This document shows, in pieces, positions 32,567 to 44,550 of a DNA stretch of 64,000 nt. Location: the NCBI RefSeq assembly GCF_006716885.1, contig NZ_VFPU01000002.1, forward strand, positions 62,001 to 126,000. The letters are read 5' to 3'. Within the stretch, counting starts at the first letter, position 1. Every line of letters begins with the position of its first letter. Source of the stretch: Ornithinimicrobium humiphilum. GTDB lineage: Bacteria; Actinomycetota; Actinomycetes; Actinomycetales; Dermatophilaceae. The notes beneath the pieces are model-generated. The model saw only the letters and a list, made by a program, of their open reading frames with translations, did no database searches and was not told where the DNA came from. A program made the translations under genes and the position numbers.

Positions 32567-34741
32567 GTGACCGAGCAGGTCGACAGCGAGCTGCGGGCCC
32601 GGGCCGCCGGACTGTCGCGGCGCCCCGGCGCCGTCCTGCCCGAGGACCTTCCGGCCGAGGAGGCGCTGGCGCTGCTCGACGCCATGGTGACCAGCCGTCA
32701 CCTCGACCTGGTCGCCCGCGAGCTGCGGGCCGGGGGGCAGGGCTTCTACACGATCGGCTCGGCCGGCCACGAGTCCAACGCCGCCGTCGCCGCCGCGCTC
32801 CGGCCCACCGACCCCGCGCTGCTGCACTACCGCTCGGGCGGCTTCTACCTGCGGCGCGCCGCCCAGGTGCCCGGCCACGACGGCGTGCGCGACGTGCTGC
32901 TCGGCCTCGTCGCGGCCCGTGACGAGCCGATGTCCGCCGGCCGGCACAAGGTCTTCGGCCACCCGGACCTGCACGTCATCCCCCAGACGTCGACGATCGC
33001 CTCGCACCTGCCGCGCGCGCTGGGGCTCGCCCTCGCGCTCGGCCGCGCCCGGCGCCTGGGCGTGCGGACCCCCTGGCCGGAGGACTCGGTCGTCGTGTGC
33101 AGCTTCGGCGACGCCTCGGCCAGCCACTCCACGGCCGCCGGCGCGATCTCGTCCACCATGCAGGCGGCCTACCGCGGCCTGCCGGTGCCCCTGCTGCTCG
33201 TCTGCGAGGACAACGGGCTGGGCATCAGCGTGCGCACCCCGACGGGCTGGGTCGAGCGCCTCTACGCCGACCGTCCGGACCTTCCCTACCTGACGGCGGA
33301 CGGGAACGACCCGGCCGGTCTGGCACGCGCCGCCCGCGAGGCAGTGCGCCTCGTCCGCACGCGCCGCCGCCCCGCGCTGCTCCACCTTCGCACCGTCCGG
33401 CTCATGGGGCACGCGGGCACGGACCTGGAGACCGCCTACCGGACGCCCGCCGACATCGCCGCCGACCTGGCCCGCGACCCGTTGCTGGCGCTCGCCGACC
33501 TGCTCGTCGCCACCGGCACCCTGGCGGTCGAGGACGTCCTGGACCGCTACCGGCGCGCCGGGGAGCACGTGCGCGCGGTCGCGGCCGAGGTGGCCGGCTC
33601 GCCCCGGCAGACCGACCCCGTCGAGATCGCCGCGCCGCTGCGTCCCCCGGACGCCGCCCGGGTGCGCGAGCGGCTCCGGGCCGCCGGCGCCGCCTCCCCG
33701 TCCCCCGAGCCCGAGCAGACTCCTGCAACTCCCCTCACGGTCGCCCGCGCGATCAACCGAGCCCTGCTCGACGGCGCCGCCTGCCACCCCGGGCTGCTCG
33801 TCTTCGGCGAGGACGTCGGACGCAAGGGCGGGGTCTACGGCGTCACCCGTGGCCTGCAGCGGCAGCTGGGCGAGACACGCGTCTTCGACACCCTGCTCGA
33901 CGAGCAGACGATCCTCGGGCTGGGCCTGGGGGCCGGCCTCGCGGGCCTGCTCCCCGTCCCGGAGATCCAGTACCTCGCCTACCTGCACAACGCCGAGGAC
34001 CAGCTGCGCGGCGAGGGTGCGACGCTGCCGTTCTTCTCCGACGGCCGCTACCGCAACCCGATGGTGGTGCGCGTGCCCGGCTACGGCTACCAGCGCGGCT
34101 TCGGCGGCCACTTCCACAACGACAACGCCCTCGGCGTGCTGCGCGACGTGCCCGGCCTCCTGATCGCCTCCCCCTCGCGCCCCGAGGACGCCGCGTCGAT
34201 GCTGCTCACCTGCCTCGAGGCGGCGGCCGGCGACGGCGCCCTGTCGGTCTTCCTCGAGCCGATCGCGCTCTACCACACCACCGACCTGCACGAGCCCGGC
34301 GACGGACTCTGGACCGCTCCCTATCCCGACGCAGGCGACGACCCCGGTCTCGGCCGCGCGCGGACCCACGGGGACGGCGAGGACCTGACGATCGTCACCT
34401 TCGGCAACGGCCTGCCCATGTCGCTGCGCGTGGCCCGGCGGCTGGCGCGCGACGGCATCGGGGCGCGCGTGGTCGACCTGCGGTGGCTGGCTCCGCTGCC
34501 CGTGGACGACCTGCTGCGCGAGGCCACGGCCACCGGGCGGGTACTCGTCGTCGACGAGACCCGTCGCACCGGGGGTGTCTCCGAGGGTGTCGTCACGGCC
34601 CTCGTCGACGCGGCCTACGGTGGGAGGGTGACCAGGGTCGCCAGCTCCGACAGCTTCATCCCCCTGGGCGACGCCGCGCAGGCGGTGCTGCTCTCGGAGG
34701 AGACCGTCGAGCGCGCCGCCCGGGCGCTCGTGGCGACCTGA
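32567..34741 (+). CDS. Fused alpha and beta subunits of a 2-oxoacid dehydrogenase E1
   Basis: 724 residues. Residues 1-360 are the alpha-type domain with the thiamine-diphosphate motif in [20 protein letters not shown] (GDx25-30N, ending CEDNGLGIS) and the family KVFGHP/HVIPQTS segment. Residues 395-720 are the beta-type (Transket_pyr plus C) domain: [38 protein letters not shown] and [10 protein letters not shown] Pro/Glu-rich linker ([14 protein letters not shown]) joins them. Usually these are two proteins working with E2 and E3. No E2 is in the window, although lpdA (E3) is at 59974. It starts with GTG 32567 after the dehydrogenase gene. The oxoacid substrate is unknown. Confidence 0.87.
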   Translation: MTEQVDSELRARAAGLSRRPGAVLPEDLPAEEALALLDAMVTSRHLDLVARELRAGGQGFYTIGSAGHESNAAVAAALRPTDPALLHYRSGGFYLRRAAQVPGHDGVRDVLLGLVAARDEPMSAGRHKVFGHPDLHVIPQTSTIASHLPRALGLALALGRARRLGVRTPWPEDSVVVCSFGDASASHSTAAGAISSTMQAAYRGLPVPLLLVCEDNGLGISVRTPTGWVERLYADRPDLPYLTADGNDPAGLARAAREAVRLVRTRRRPALLHLRTVRLMGHAGTDLETAYRTPADIAADLARDPLLALADLLVATGTLAVEDVLDRYRRAGEHVRAVAAEVAGSPRQTDPVEIAAPLRPPDAARVRERLRAAGAASPSPEPEQTPATPLTVARAINRALLDGAACHPGLLVFGEDVGRKGGVYGVTRGLQRQLGETRVFDTLLDEQTILGLGLGAGLAGLLPVPEIQYLAYLHNAEDQLRGEGATLPFFSDGRYRNPMVVRVPGYGYQRGFGGHFHNDNALGVLRDVPGLLIASPSRPEDAASMLLTCLEAAAGDGALSVFLEPIALYHTTDLHEPGDGLWTAPYPDAGDDPGLGRARTHGDGEDLTIVTFGNGLPMSLRVARRLARDGIGARVVDLRWLAPLPVDDLLREATATGRVLVVDETRRTGGVSEGVVTALVDAAYGGRVTRVASSDSFIPLGDAAQAVLLSEETVERAARALVAT

Positions 34742-34824
34742 CCCGCGCGCACCACCGGACTCCCCCGCACGCACCCCGCACCGCACCGCACCGCAGACTC
34801 CCCACCGCCCCGACAGGAGACCCC
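34742..34824 (+). promoter_or_regulatory. Promoter region of fgd
   Basis: 83 C-rich bases with three and a half copies of CCGCA (34775-34795) and an AGGAG ribosome site at 34815-34819. No clear promoter hexamers or terminator. Confidence 0.3.
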
Positions 34825-35853
34825 ATGACGAACCTGAGGATCGGCTACAAGGCCTCGGCCGAGCAGTTCGGCCCCCGAGAGCTCGTCGAGCTCGGCGTGG
34901 CCGCCGAGGAGGCGGGGATGCAGTCGGCCTTCGTCTCCGACCACTTCCAGCCGTGGCGCCACGAGGGCGGGCACGCGCCCTTCGCCCTGGCCTGGCTCAC
35001 GGCCGTCGGCGAGCGCACCAGCTCGATCACGCTCGGCACCTCGGTGCTCACCCCAACGTTCCGCTACAACCCGGCCGTGGTGGCGCAGGCCTTCGCGACG
35101 ATGGGCTGCCTCTACCCGGGCCGCATCATCCTCGGCGTCGGCTCCGGCGAGGCCCTCAACGAGCTGGCCACCGGCGGCGTCACGGGCGACTGGCCCGACT
35201 TCAAGGAGCGCTTCGCCCGCCTGCGCGAGTCGGTCCGGCTGATGCGCGCGCTGTGGGGCGGGGAGCGCACCACCTTCGAGGGCGACTTCTACCGCACCGA
35301 CGGCGCCACCCTCTACGACACCCCCGAGGGCGGGGTGCCGGTCTACGTCGCTGCAGGCGGCCCGACCATGGCCCGCTACGCGGGTCGCGCGGGCGACGGC
35401 TTCATCTGCACCAGCGGCAAGGGTATGGAGCTCTACACCGACAGCCTGCTCCCCGCCGTGGAGGAGGGCCGGTCGCTGTCGAAGGACCCGGACCGCCCGA
35501 TCGAGAAGATGATCGAGATCAAGATCTCCTACGAGCGGCGCCAGGAGCAGGCGCTGGAGAACTGCCGCTTCTGGGCACCGCTGTCCCTGACGCCGGAGCA
35601 GAAGCACAGCATCGGCGACCCGCTGGAGATGGAGCGCGCCGCCGACGACCTGCCGATCGAGCAGGTCGCGCAGCGCTGGATCGTCGGCAGCGACCCGGCC
35701 GAGATCGTCGAGCAGGTCCGCCCCTACGTGCGGGCCGGCTTCGACCACCTCGTGCTGCACGGGCCGGGCCACGACCAGCGCCGCTTCCTCGAGCTCTACG
35801 CCGAGGACCTGGCAGCCCCGCTGCACGCCCTCGCGGACGAGCTGCCGGCCTGA
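34825..35853 (+). CDS. fgd: F420-dependent glucose-6-phosphate dehydrogenase
   Basis: 342 residues, near the mycobacterial Fgd1 length of 336. It is a luciferase-like (bacterial luciferase/F420) TIM barrel: [75 protein letters not shown] and GAEGDF-type [17 protein letters not shown]. ISDHxQPWxHxxG is a specific mark of Fgd. The enzyme reduces F420 with glucose-6-phosphate and feeds F420H2-dependent reductases, so the organism must make F420. ATG 34825 with AGGAG six bases upstream. Monocistronic. Confidence 0.93.
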   Translation: MTNLRIGYKASAEQFGPRELVELGVAAEEAGMQSAFVSDHFQPWRHEGGHAPFALAWLTAVGERTSSITLGTSVLTPTFRYNPAVVAQAFATMGCLYPGRIILGVGSGEALNELATGGVTGDWPDFKERFARLRESVRLMRALWGGERTTFEGDFYRTDGATLYDTPEGGVPVYVAAGGPTMARYAGRAGDGFICTSGKGMELYTDSLLPAVEEGRSLSKDPDRPIEKMIEIKISYERRQEQALENCRFWAPLSLTPEQKHSIGDPLEMERAADDLPIEQVAQRWIVGSDPAEIVEQVRPYVRAGFDHLVLHGPGHDQRRFLELYAEDLAAPLHALADELPA

Positions 35854-35886
35854 ACGACGGCGGCGCCGGGACGGCCCGGAGCCGCG

Positions 35887-36405
35887 TCAGGCCCCGGGGC
35901 CGGCGGCCGCCGGGGGCTGCCGGGTGGCGAGCTCGGAGTCGAGGCGCAGCAGGCCGGTGCCGTCGTCGCCGATCATCTCCAGGCGCCCGACGATCTCGGA
36001 GACGGTGGCCTCCTCCTCGATCTGCTCCTCGACGAAGAAGTTGAGCAGCGGGATCGCGTCGATGTCGCCCTCGGCCTGGACGGCGCGGTAGAGGGAGCGG
36101 ATCGACTCCGAGACCTTCTCCTCGTGCTCGAGCGAGGTACGGAAGGCCTCCAGGACCGTGCGGCCGACGTCGCCGGGGGCGGTCATGGCGCCGATCATCG
36201 GCCGGCCGCCGCGGTCGGTGACGTGGGTGATGAACCTCAGCGCGTGGAGGCGCTCCTCGTCGGACTGCACCCGCATCCAGTTCGCCATCCCCGGGAGGTT
36301 GTGGTCGTCCAGGGCGATGGCGAGCTGCAGGTAGACGATCGACGACTGCAGCTCGAGGGTGATCTGGTCGGAGAAGGCCTGCAGCAGGGACTCGCTCAGC
36401 TTCAT
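35887..36405 (-). CDS. Ferritin
   Basis: 172 residues, a non-haem ferritin that oxidises Fe(II) and stores it as mineral in a 24-subunit shell. The four-helix bundle carries ferroxidase ligands in ITLELQSSIVYLQLAIALDD (Glu), MRVQSDEERLHALRFI (ExxH) and LEHEEKVSESI, then FFVEEQIEEEATVSEI. This matches the mycobacterial BfrB/FtnA type. The C-terminal tail (RQPPAAAGPGA) is short. ATG 36405. It lies divergent from the thioesterase-like gene with only about 36 bases between the starts, so the promoters must overlap. Confidence 0.92.
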   Translation of the reverse strand: MKLSESLLQAFSDQITLELQSSIVYLQLAIALDDHNLPGMANWMRVQSDEERLHALRFITHVTDRGGRPMIGAMTAPGDVGRTVLEAFRTSLEHEEKVSESIRSLYRAVQAEGDIDAIPLLNFFVEEQIEEEATVSEIVGRLEMIGDDGTGLLRLDSELATRQPPAAAGPGA

Positions 36406-36441
36406 GTCGGGACGGTAGCAGCGCGTGCGAGGATGCCGGGC

Positions 36442-36969
36442 GTGACCCCCGGCCCCGCTCCAAGGACCTCCTCGTCGCAGCAGGTCGGACGCCTCAAGGC
36501 CCTCGCCTCCGGCGCCCGGGCGCTGCGGCACGGCATGAACGCCTGGCCACCCTTCCTCTTCACCGGCGTGCGCGTCGAGCACCTGGGCGAGGACTTCCGC
36601 AGCGTGCGGGTGCGGCTGCACCACCGCCCGTGGACGAGCAACTACGTGGGCACCCTCTTCGGCGGGTCCGTCTTCGCGATGACCGACCCCTTCTGGATGC
36701 TCATGGTGCTCCGCAACCTCGGCCCGGGGTATGTCGTGTGGGACAGGGCCGCGGAGATCGAGTTCGTCTCCCCCGGGCGCTCGTCGGTCACGGCGACCTT
36801 CGAGCTGACCGAGGACGTCCTCGAGGAGCTGCGCGCGGCCGCCGTCGACGGCGCCAAGGTGCTGCGCTGGTTCGAGACCGAGGTCGTCACCGACGACGGG
36901 ACGGTCGTCGCCCGGGTGCGCAAGCAGCTCTACGTGAGGCAGAAGCGGCAGGAGACCTCGCAGGCCTGA
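36442..36969 (+). CDS. DUF4442 (hot-dog-fold thioesterase-like) protein
   Basis: About 175 residues. The hot-dog fold core of DUF4442 is recognisable: MNAWPPFLFTGVRVEHLGED, VRLHHRPWTSNYVGTLFGGS and FAMTDPFWMLMVLRNLGPGY, then VWDRAAEIEFVSPGRSSVTA. The family is related to PaaI thioesterases, but its substrates are unknown. I prefer GTG 36442 because GAGG lies nine bases upstream; an ATG at 36433 touches the GAGG and is less likely. It is divergent from ferritin. A GGTATG word at 36727 uses a rare TAT tyrosine codon. Confidence 0.82.
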   Translation: MTPGPAPRTSSSQQVGRLKALASGARALRHGMNAWPPFLFTGVRVEHLGEDFRSVRVRLHHRPWTSNYVGTLFGGSVFAMTDPFWMLMVLRNLGPGYVVWDRAAEIEFVSPGRSSVTATFELTEDVLEELRAAAVDGAKVLRWFETEVVTDDGTVVARVRKQLYVRQKRQETSQA

Positions 36970-37002
36970 GGTGACCTGGCGGCCCGGCCGCCCGGTGCGC
37001 CC

Positions 37003-38874
37003 CTACCGGCGCAGCGCGTGCCGGATGAGGCCGTGCAGCGCGACGAGCCCGTCGCGCGAGAGCACCGACTCGGCATGCCCCTGGATGCTGGCGACGCCCG
37101 GCCCGCGGAGCGCGACGACGGCGTCGTCCGGCTCGTGCACGGCCATCTCCACCATCCGTCCCGCGACCGAGACCTCTCCGGCCGGGGGCCGGGCCACGAA
37201 GGTGTTGTAGAAGCCGATGCGGCGCACCTCGCCCCACAGGTCGACCGGCAGCTGGACACCCTGGTTTGGCGGCGCCAGCTTGGCGATCTCCAGCCCGGCG
37301 AGGTCGGCCAGCACCTGGTGCGAGAGGCAGACGGCGAGCACCGCCCGTCCGGCGTCGAGACGGGCCGAGATCAGCTCGCGCAGCCGCACGATGCGGGGGT
37401 CCTCGAGGTCGCGTGGGTCTCCGGGCCCGGGGCCGGACAGCAGCAGGTCGATGCGCTCGTCGAGGACGTCCTCGACGCCCACCTGCTCCCAGCGCCGGAC
37501 CTCGGCGACCATCCCGACGTGGCGCACCATGTGGGCCAGCATCTGGGTCCACGTGTCCTCGGCGTCGACGATGAGCACCCGGCGACCGGCCAGCTCGGGG
37601 TCGGGCCGCGACTCCTGCGGCGACAGCCAGAAGGGCGAGAGCGACTCGTTGCGGGCCGCCAGGTCCTCGGCGACGCCGGGCAGGGAGGCGAGCTGCACGT
37701 CGTAGCCGAGGCTGCGGCGGGGGCGCAGGCCGAGCGCGGCGAGCATGCCCCGGGCCTTGGCCGCCGTCTCCGCCACCTCCGAGCGGGGGTCGGAGTGGCG
37801 CACCAGCGTCGCGCCGGCGCTCACGGTGATCGTCCCCTCGTCGTCGACGTGGGCGGTGCGGATGAGGATCGGCGCGTCCAGGCGCTCGCCCCCCTCGTCG
37901 TCGAGGTCGAGCAGGGCGAGCACGCCCGAGTAGTAGCCGCGGCCGTCCGGCTCGTGCCGGCGGATGACCGAGCAGGCGTTCTCCATCGGGGAGCCGGTCA
38001 CGGTGGGGGCGAACATCGTCGCCCGCAGGACGTCGCGCACGTCGGCCTCGCTCGCGCCGTCGAGGAGGTACTCGGTGTGCGTGAGGTGGGCCATCTGCTT
38101 GAGGTAGGGCCCGGTGATCCGCCCGCCGTGCGCGCAGATCTGGGCCATCATCTTCATCTCCTCGTCGACCACCATGAAGAGCTCCTCGGTCTCCTTGGTG
38201 TCCTTGACGAACGCCCGGAACGACGGCTCGAGCTCGGCCTGGTCGGCCGGGTGGCGGAAGGTGCCGGAGATGGGGTTCATCCACACGCGTCCGTCGCGGA
38301 CGCTGACGTGCCGCTCGGGGGTGGCCCCGACGAGGGTGTGGCCGGGCGTGTGGACGGCGAAGCTCCAGTAGGCACCCCGCTCGTCGACGAGCAGGGTCCG
38401 CAGCCAGGTCAGAGCGGCGGTGGCGGGGTCGGCGTCCGTCCGCGCGACGACATCGCGGCGGATGACGAAGTTGGCGCCCTCGCCCTCCCCGATCTCGTCC
38501 TCGATGACGCGCTCGACGGTCGCGGCGTAGTCGTCGTCGCTCACGCTGAAGTGCTCGCCGTCGACCTCCACCGGCACGTCCGGCAGGGCGGCGACGAGGT
38601 CCTCCACCGGCACGCGCTCGTAGCCCGTCGCCACGAGCACGCGCAGCGGCGTGCCGTCGTCGTGCACGTCGAAGCCGCGCTCGGAGATCTGCCGGTAGGG
38701 CACGAGGGCGAGCACCGGCGCGTCCGGCCGCGGCCGGGGCACGTCGGCGAGCAGGGCGAGGTCCGAGACCTCCCCCACCAGCACCTCGGCCTCCTGCTGC
38801 CCCTCGCGCCACAGCACGGCCCACGACAGCCCGGAGGGGTCGGCGAGGATCTGGTCGAGCAGGCGAGCGGGCAT
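37003..38874 (-). CDS. PhzE-like chorismate-binding enzyme fused to a glutaminase
   Basis: 623 residues, arranged as in PhzE: chorismate-binding (MST) domain first (about 1-400), glutaminase second (about 430-620). Motifs: WMNPISGTFRHPADQ, EELFMVVDEEMKMMAQIC, FAPTVTGSPMENACSVIRRHE and RTAHVDDEGTITVSAGATLV; then LLLSGPGPGDPRD, the nucleophile in AVCLSHQVLADLAG and SIQGHAESVLS. PISGT and CLSHQ are those of 2-amino-2-deoxyisochorismate (ADIC) synthases; PabB would have PIKGT and TrpE PIAGT. ADIC feeds phenazines and some other products, but no phzD, phzF or phzG is present here. ATG 38874. Convergent with the DUF4442 gene. Confidence 0.85.
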   Translation of the reverse strand: MPARLLDQILADPSGLSWAVLWREGQQEAEVLVGEVSDLALLADVPRPRPDAPVLALVPYRQISERGFDVHDDGTPLRVLVATGYERVPVEDLVAALPDVPVEVDGEHFSVSDDDYAATVERVIEDEIGEGEGANFVIRRDVVARTDADPATAALTWLRTLLVDERGAYWSFAVHTPGHTLVGATPERHVSVRDGRVWMNPISGTFRHPADQAELEPSFRAFVKDTKETEELFMVVDEEMKMMAQICAHGGRITGPYLKQMAHLTHTEYLLDGASEADVRDVLRATMFAPTVTGSPMENACSVIRRHEPDGRGYYSGVLALLDLDDEGGERLDAPILIRTAHVDDEGTITVSAGATLVRHSDPRSEVAETAAKARGMLAALGLRPRRSLGYDVQLASLPGVAEDLAARNESLSPFWLSPQESRPDPELAGRRVLIVDAEDTWTQMLAHMVRHVGMVAEVRRWEQVGVEDVLDERIDLLLSGPGPGDPRDLEDPRIVRLRELISARLDAGRAVLAVCLSHQVLADLAGLEIAKLAPPNQGVQLPVDLWGEVRRIGFYNTFVARPPAGEVSVAGRMVEMAVHEPDDAVVALRGPGVASIQGHAESVLSRDGLVALHGLIRHALRR

Positions 38875-38920
38875 GCCCCCCAGTCTCCCATCCGAGGGGC
38901 CCCGGCCCGGCACTCGGTGC

Positions 38921-39700
38921 TCAGCCGAGAGGCTCGGCGAGGTCGACGACGACCGGCGCGTGGTCGGACACCGGCTGGCGCGGGGCTCCCGACGCCACGA
39001 CGGGTGGCAGTTCGCCGTCCCCGAGGGCGTGGTCCACCTGCCAGACCGGCCGCGAGGGCGGGTAAGTGGCCTGCCGGGCGAGCAGCCGGGCACCGGTCAG
39101 GCGCCCTACGGCGGCGCCCGGCAGGTTGAGGTCGCCCAGCAGGACCCGCGGTCCGGGCAGGCCGCGCAGCCAGCGCACCGTGCGCCGCAGCTGACGGGCG
39201 TTGACCCCCGGCACGAAGGACAGGTGGGTGCAGGCGACGGTCAGCGGGCCGGTGGGGGTCTCGAGCTCGGCGGCGAGCACGGCCCGCGGCTCGTCGCGCA
39301 GCCAGAGCACCCGCCGCTGGCCCGGGACGGGGATCGGCGCGCGCACCAGCGGCGCGGGCGCCAGGCGGAGCAGGTGCCAGGCGCGCACCGGGTGCCGGCT
39401 CACCAGCGCGATGCCGTAGCCGAACGCGTCGACGTCGAGGTCCTCGTCCGTGGCCGCTCGCCACTCGCCCGCCGGGTCGCCCACCACGGTCGGCACGAAG
39501 CGCGCGTCGGCCGCCCCCGTCGCGGCCGCCGCCAGGGTCGTCACGTCGAGCATCCCGGAACGCGGCTGGCCGCGGTCGACCTCCTGCAGCGCGAGCACGT
39601 CGGCGTCCAGCCCGGCGACCGCGTCGGCGAGCCGCTCGGCGTCCACCCGGCCATCCTCGGGGCTCCTGCCGTGGAAGACGTTCCAGGTGACCAGCCGCAT
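38921..39700 (-). CDS. Endonuclease/exonuclease/phosphatase-family hydrolase
   Basis: 259 residues of the EEP fold. Visible active-site motifs: RLVTWNVFHGR at the N-terminus (metal Asn), DVLALQEVDRGQ (Glu), HPVRAWHLLRL, ACTHLSFVPG, VLLGDLNLPGAAVG (Asp, Asn) and PVSDHAPVVVDL at the end (Asp, His). These proteins cut DNA, RNA or phosphodiesters of lipids and sugars; no specificity motif is visible. No signal peptide. Start ATG 39700, which opens exactly at the fold. Divergent from furA; the start is only 34 bases from furA's -35 box. Confidence 0.85.
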   Translation of the reverse strand: MRLVTWNVFHGRSPEDGRVDAERLADAVAGLDADVLALQEVDRGQPRSGMLDVTTLAAAATGAADARFVPTVVGDPAGEWRAATDEDLDVDAFGYGIALVSRHPVRAWHLLRLAPAPLVRAPIPVPGQRRVLWLRDEPRAVLAAELETPTGPLTVACTHLSFVPGVNARQLRRTVRWLRGLPGPRVLLGDLNLPGAAVGRLTGARLLARQATYPPSRPVWQVDHALGDGELPPVVASGAPRQPVSDHAPVVVDLAEPLG

Positions 39701-39733
39701 CCTCGGCACGCTACCCGCCTGCCCGATCCAGTC

Positions 39734-39763
39734 TTGACTCGTTCCAGAACAGTGCGACAGAAT
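39734..39763 (+). promoter_or_regulatory. furA promoter, near-leaderless, with embedded operator
   Basis: TTGACT (39734-39739) and CAGAAT (39758-39763) lie 18 bases apart, which puts the start of transcription within a few bases of the furA ATG at 39773; no ribosome site is present. The stretch TTGACTCGTTCCAGAAC closely resembles the mycobacterial furA promoter, where FurA binds and represses itself and the message is leaderless. GTTCCAGAAC (39741-39750) is a ten-base near-palindrome. Confidence 0.65.
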
Positions 39764-39772
39764 GTTCCCCCT

Positions 39773-42497
<2,725 letters not shown>

Positions 42498-42514
42498 CGC
42501 TCCGACGCACGCGC

Positions 42515-42553
42515 ACGCCCCCGGGCGGTCCGACCAGGACCGCCCGGGGGCGT
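42515..42553. terminator. Terminator after katG
   Basis: ACGCCCCCGGGCGGTCC and GGACCGCCCGGGGGCGT form a perfect 17-pair stem with loop GACCA, ending CGTCGTCGTT. It lies between convergent katG and nagA and may act for both. Confidence 0.82.
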
Positions 42554-42587
42554 CGTCGTTCGTCGGAGGAGCGTCCCGTGCGAGGCG

Positions 42588-43763
42588 TCAGGCGCCCGCG
42601 TCGGCCACGGGGACCCCGGCGAGCCACACGGCTCGCACCTGCAGGTCGTCGTCGAGCGCGACGAGGTCGGCGCGCAGGCCGGCCTCGATCCGCCCGCGGT
42701 CGGTCCACCCCATCGCGGCGGCCGGGGCGGCGGTGGCGGCGTGGACGGCCTGCTCGAGCGGGACGCCCGCCGCGACGGCGGTCCGCACCGCGCGGTCGAG
42801 GCTGAGCGTGCTGCCGGCGATCGCGCCGCCGTCGCGCAGCCTGGCGACCCCGTCCACGACGTCGACGTCGAGCGTGCCGAGCCGGTAGGAGCCGTCGGCG
42901 GACAGCGCCGCGGCCATGGCGTCGGAGACCAGCACCCACCGGTCCTCGGCGCGGCGGGCCGTGTCGCGCACCACGGCCGGGTGCTGGTGGACCCCGTCCG
43001 CGATCGTCTCGACGAAGACGCGATCGTCCTCGAGAAGGGCCACCGACGGCCCGGGCTCGCGGTGGTGCAGCGGCCGTGCGGCGTTGTAGAGGTGCGTGGC
43101 CACGGTGGCACCGGCCTCGACCGCGGCGCGGGTCTGGTCGTAGGTGGCGTCGGTGTGCCCGACGGCGACGCGCACACCGGCGGCGACGAGACGGGAGATC
43201 GCGTCGAGGGCTCCCTCGCGCTCCGGCGCCAGGGTCACCATGACCAGCGTGCCCGCAGCGGCCTCGAGCAGGGTCTCGACGTCCTCGGGGCGCGGGTCGG
43301 TGAGCAGCTTGGGCGGGTGGGCCCCGCACCAGCGCTCGGCCAGCCACGGACCCTCGAGGTGGACGCCGCCGAGCTCACCGGCCTCGACGAGCGGGCGCAG
43401 CGCGCGCAGCTGCCCGGCGAGGTCGTCGACCGTCTCGGTGACCAGGCTGGCCACCACCGTCGTCGTGCCCCGGCGCAGGTGGGCCGCCCGGGCGGTGAGC
43501 GCCGCCTCGGGGCCGGACCCGAAGGACGCTCCCCCGCCCCCGTGGTCGTGGATGTCCACGAACCCGGGGCAGAGCACGGCATACCGCGGCACGGGGCTGT
43601 GCGGGGTGTCGTCTCCGGTGACGTTCTCGGCCATCACGTTCGCGGGCGGGGCGCCCGTGCCCACCCCGGCGACGCGGCCGTCCTCCAGCACGACCCAGGC
43701 GTCCTCGAGCGTCGTGGTCGGCGTGAGGACCCGGTCCGCGCGGACCAGCCGGGGCGTCGTCAT
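42588..43763 (-). CDS. nagA: N-acetylglucosamine-6-phosphate deacetylase
   Basis: 391 residues of the amidohydrolase fold; converts GlcNAc-6-P to glucosamine-6-P and acetate. Motifs: PGFVDIHDHGGGGASF (metal HxH), VHLEGPWLAERWCGAHP (Glu ligand), VGHTDATYDQT, ATHLYNAARPLHHREPG, IADGVHQHP and LVSDAMAAA (catalytic Asp). ATG 43763 begins one base after the nagB stop, so the two are coupled. It is the last gene of the sialic-acid operon and ends facing katG. A GGTATG word at 43577 uses a rare TAT codon in PRYAVLCPG. Confidence 0.92.
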   Translation of the reverse strand: MTTPRLVRADRVLTPTTTLEDAWVVLEDGRVAGVGTGAPPANVMAENVTGDDTPHSPVPRYAVLCPGFVDIHDHGGGGASFGSGPEAALTARAAHLRRGTTTVVASLVTETVDDLAGQLRALRPLVEAGELGGVHLEGPWLAERWCGAHPPKLLTDPRPEDVETLLEAAAGTLVMVTLAPEREGALDAISRLVAAGVRVAVGHTDATYDQTRAAVEAGATVATHLYNAARPLHHREPGPSVALLEDDRVFVETIADGVHQHPAVVRDTARRAEDRWVLVSDAMAAALSADGSYRLGTLDVDVVDGVARLRDGGAIAGSTLSLDRAVRTAVAAGVPLEQAVHAATAAPAAAMGWTDRGRIEAGLRADLVALDDDLQVRAVWLAGVPVADAGA

Positions 43764-43764
43764 G

Positions 43765-44550
43765 TCACAGACCCTGCCACGGCGGCTTGGAGGCCCAGGT
43801 CTCACGGTAGTAGTCGCCCAGCTGCAGCCGGGAGGCCGCGGCCGGGTCGAGCAGGACCGTGACGTGGGGGTGGAGCTGCAGGGCGGAGGCCGGCCAGAGG
43901 GCGCTGACCGGGCCTTCCACCATCTGGTGCACCGCCTCGGCCTTGGCCCGCCCGAGCGCGACGAGGACCAGGTGCCGGGCGTCCAGGATGGTCCCGATGC
44001 CCTGGGTCAGGCAGTGGGTGGGCACGGCGTCGAGGTCGCCGTCGAAGAAGCGGGCGTTGTCGCGCCGCGTCTGGGCGGTGAGGGTCTTGATCCGGGTCCG
44101 GGAGGCCAGCGAGGAGCCCGGCTCGTTGAACGCGACGTGCCCGGTCGTGCCGATGCCCAGCAGCTGGACGTGGACGCCGCCGGCCCCGGCGATCGCGGCC
44201 TCGTAGGCGGCGCACTCGGCCGGCAGGTCGTCCGCCGTCCCGTCCGGGCCGCTCACCCGCGCGGGGTCGAGGTCGACGTGGTCGACGAGCTCGCGGCGGA
44301 TCACCGTGCGGTAGGACTGTGGGTGGTCGGCGGGCAGGCCGACGTACTCGTCGAGGAGGAACGCACGGCACCGCGCGAGGCTCAGCTCGCCGCGCCCGAC
44401 GCGCGCGGCCAGCTCGCGGTAGATGAGCAGCGGGCTGGAGCCGGTGGCCAGACCCAGCACCGCCTCCGGGTCGGCGGCGACGTGCTGGGCGATCGCGTCG
44501 GCCCCGACGCGGGCGATCTCCTCGGGGCTCTCGAGGATCACCACCTCCAT
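43765..44550 (-). CDS. nagB: Glucosamine-6-phosphate deaminase
   Basis: 261 residues; converts glucosamine-6-P to fructose-6-P and ammonia. Motifs: VLGLATGSSPLLIYRELAAR, CRAFLLDEYVGLPADHPQSY (catalytic Asp), GIGTTGHVAFNEPGSSLASR and RIKTLTAQTRRDNARFF. In the E. coli enzyme the third motif reads GVDGH, with Asp141 next to His143; here the Asp is replaced by Thr, which may change activity or regulation. ATG 44550 overlaps the nanE stop (TGATG). Fifth of the catabolic genes except nagA. Confidence 0.9.
   Translation of the reverse strand: MEVVILESPEEIARVGADAIAQHVAADPEAVLGLATGSSPLLIYRELAARVGRGELSLARCRAFLLDEYVGLPADHPQSYRTVIRRELVDHVDLDPARVSGPDGTADDLPAECAAYEAAIAGAGGVHVQLLGIGTTGHVAFNEPGSSLASRTRIKTLTAQTRRDNARFFDGDLDAVPTHCLTQGIGTILDARHLVLVALGRAKAEAVHQMVEGPVSALWPASALQLHPHVTVLLDPAAASRLQLGDYYRETWASKPPWQGL

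Noticed and set aside
34775..34795. Tandem CCGCA units (three and a half copies)
   Set aside because: Too short and too close to local base composition to call a functional repeat; it lies in the fgd leader and shows no symmetry.
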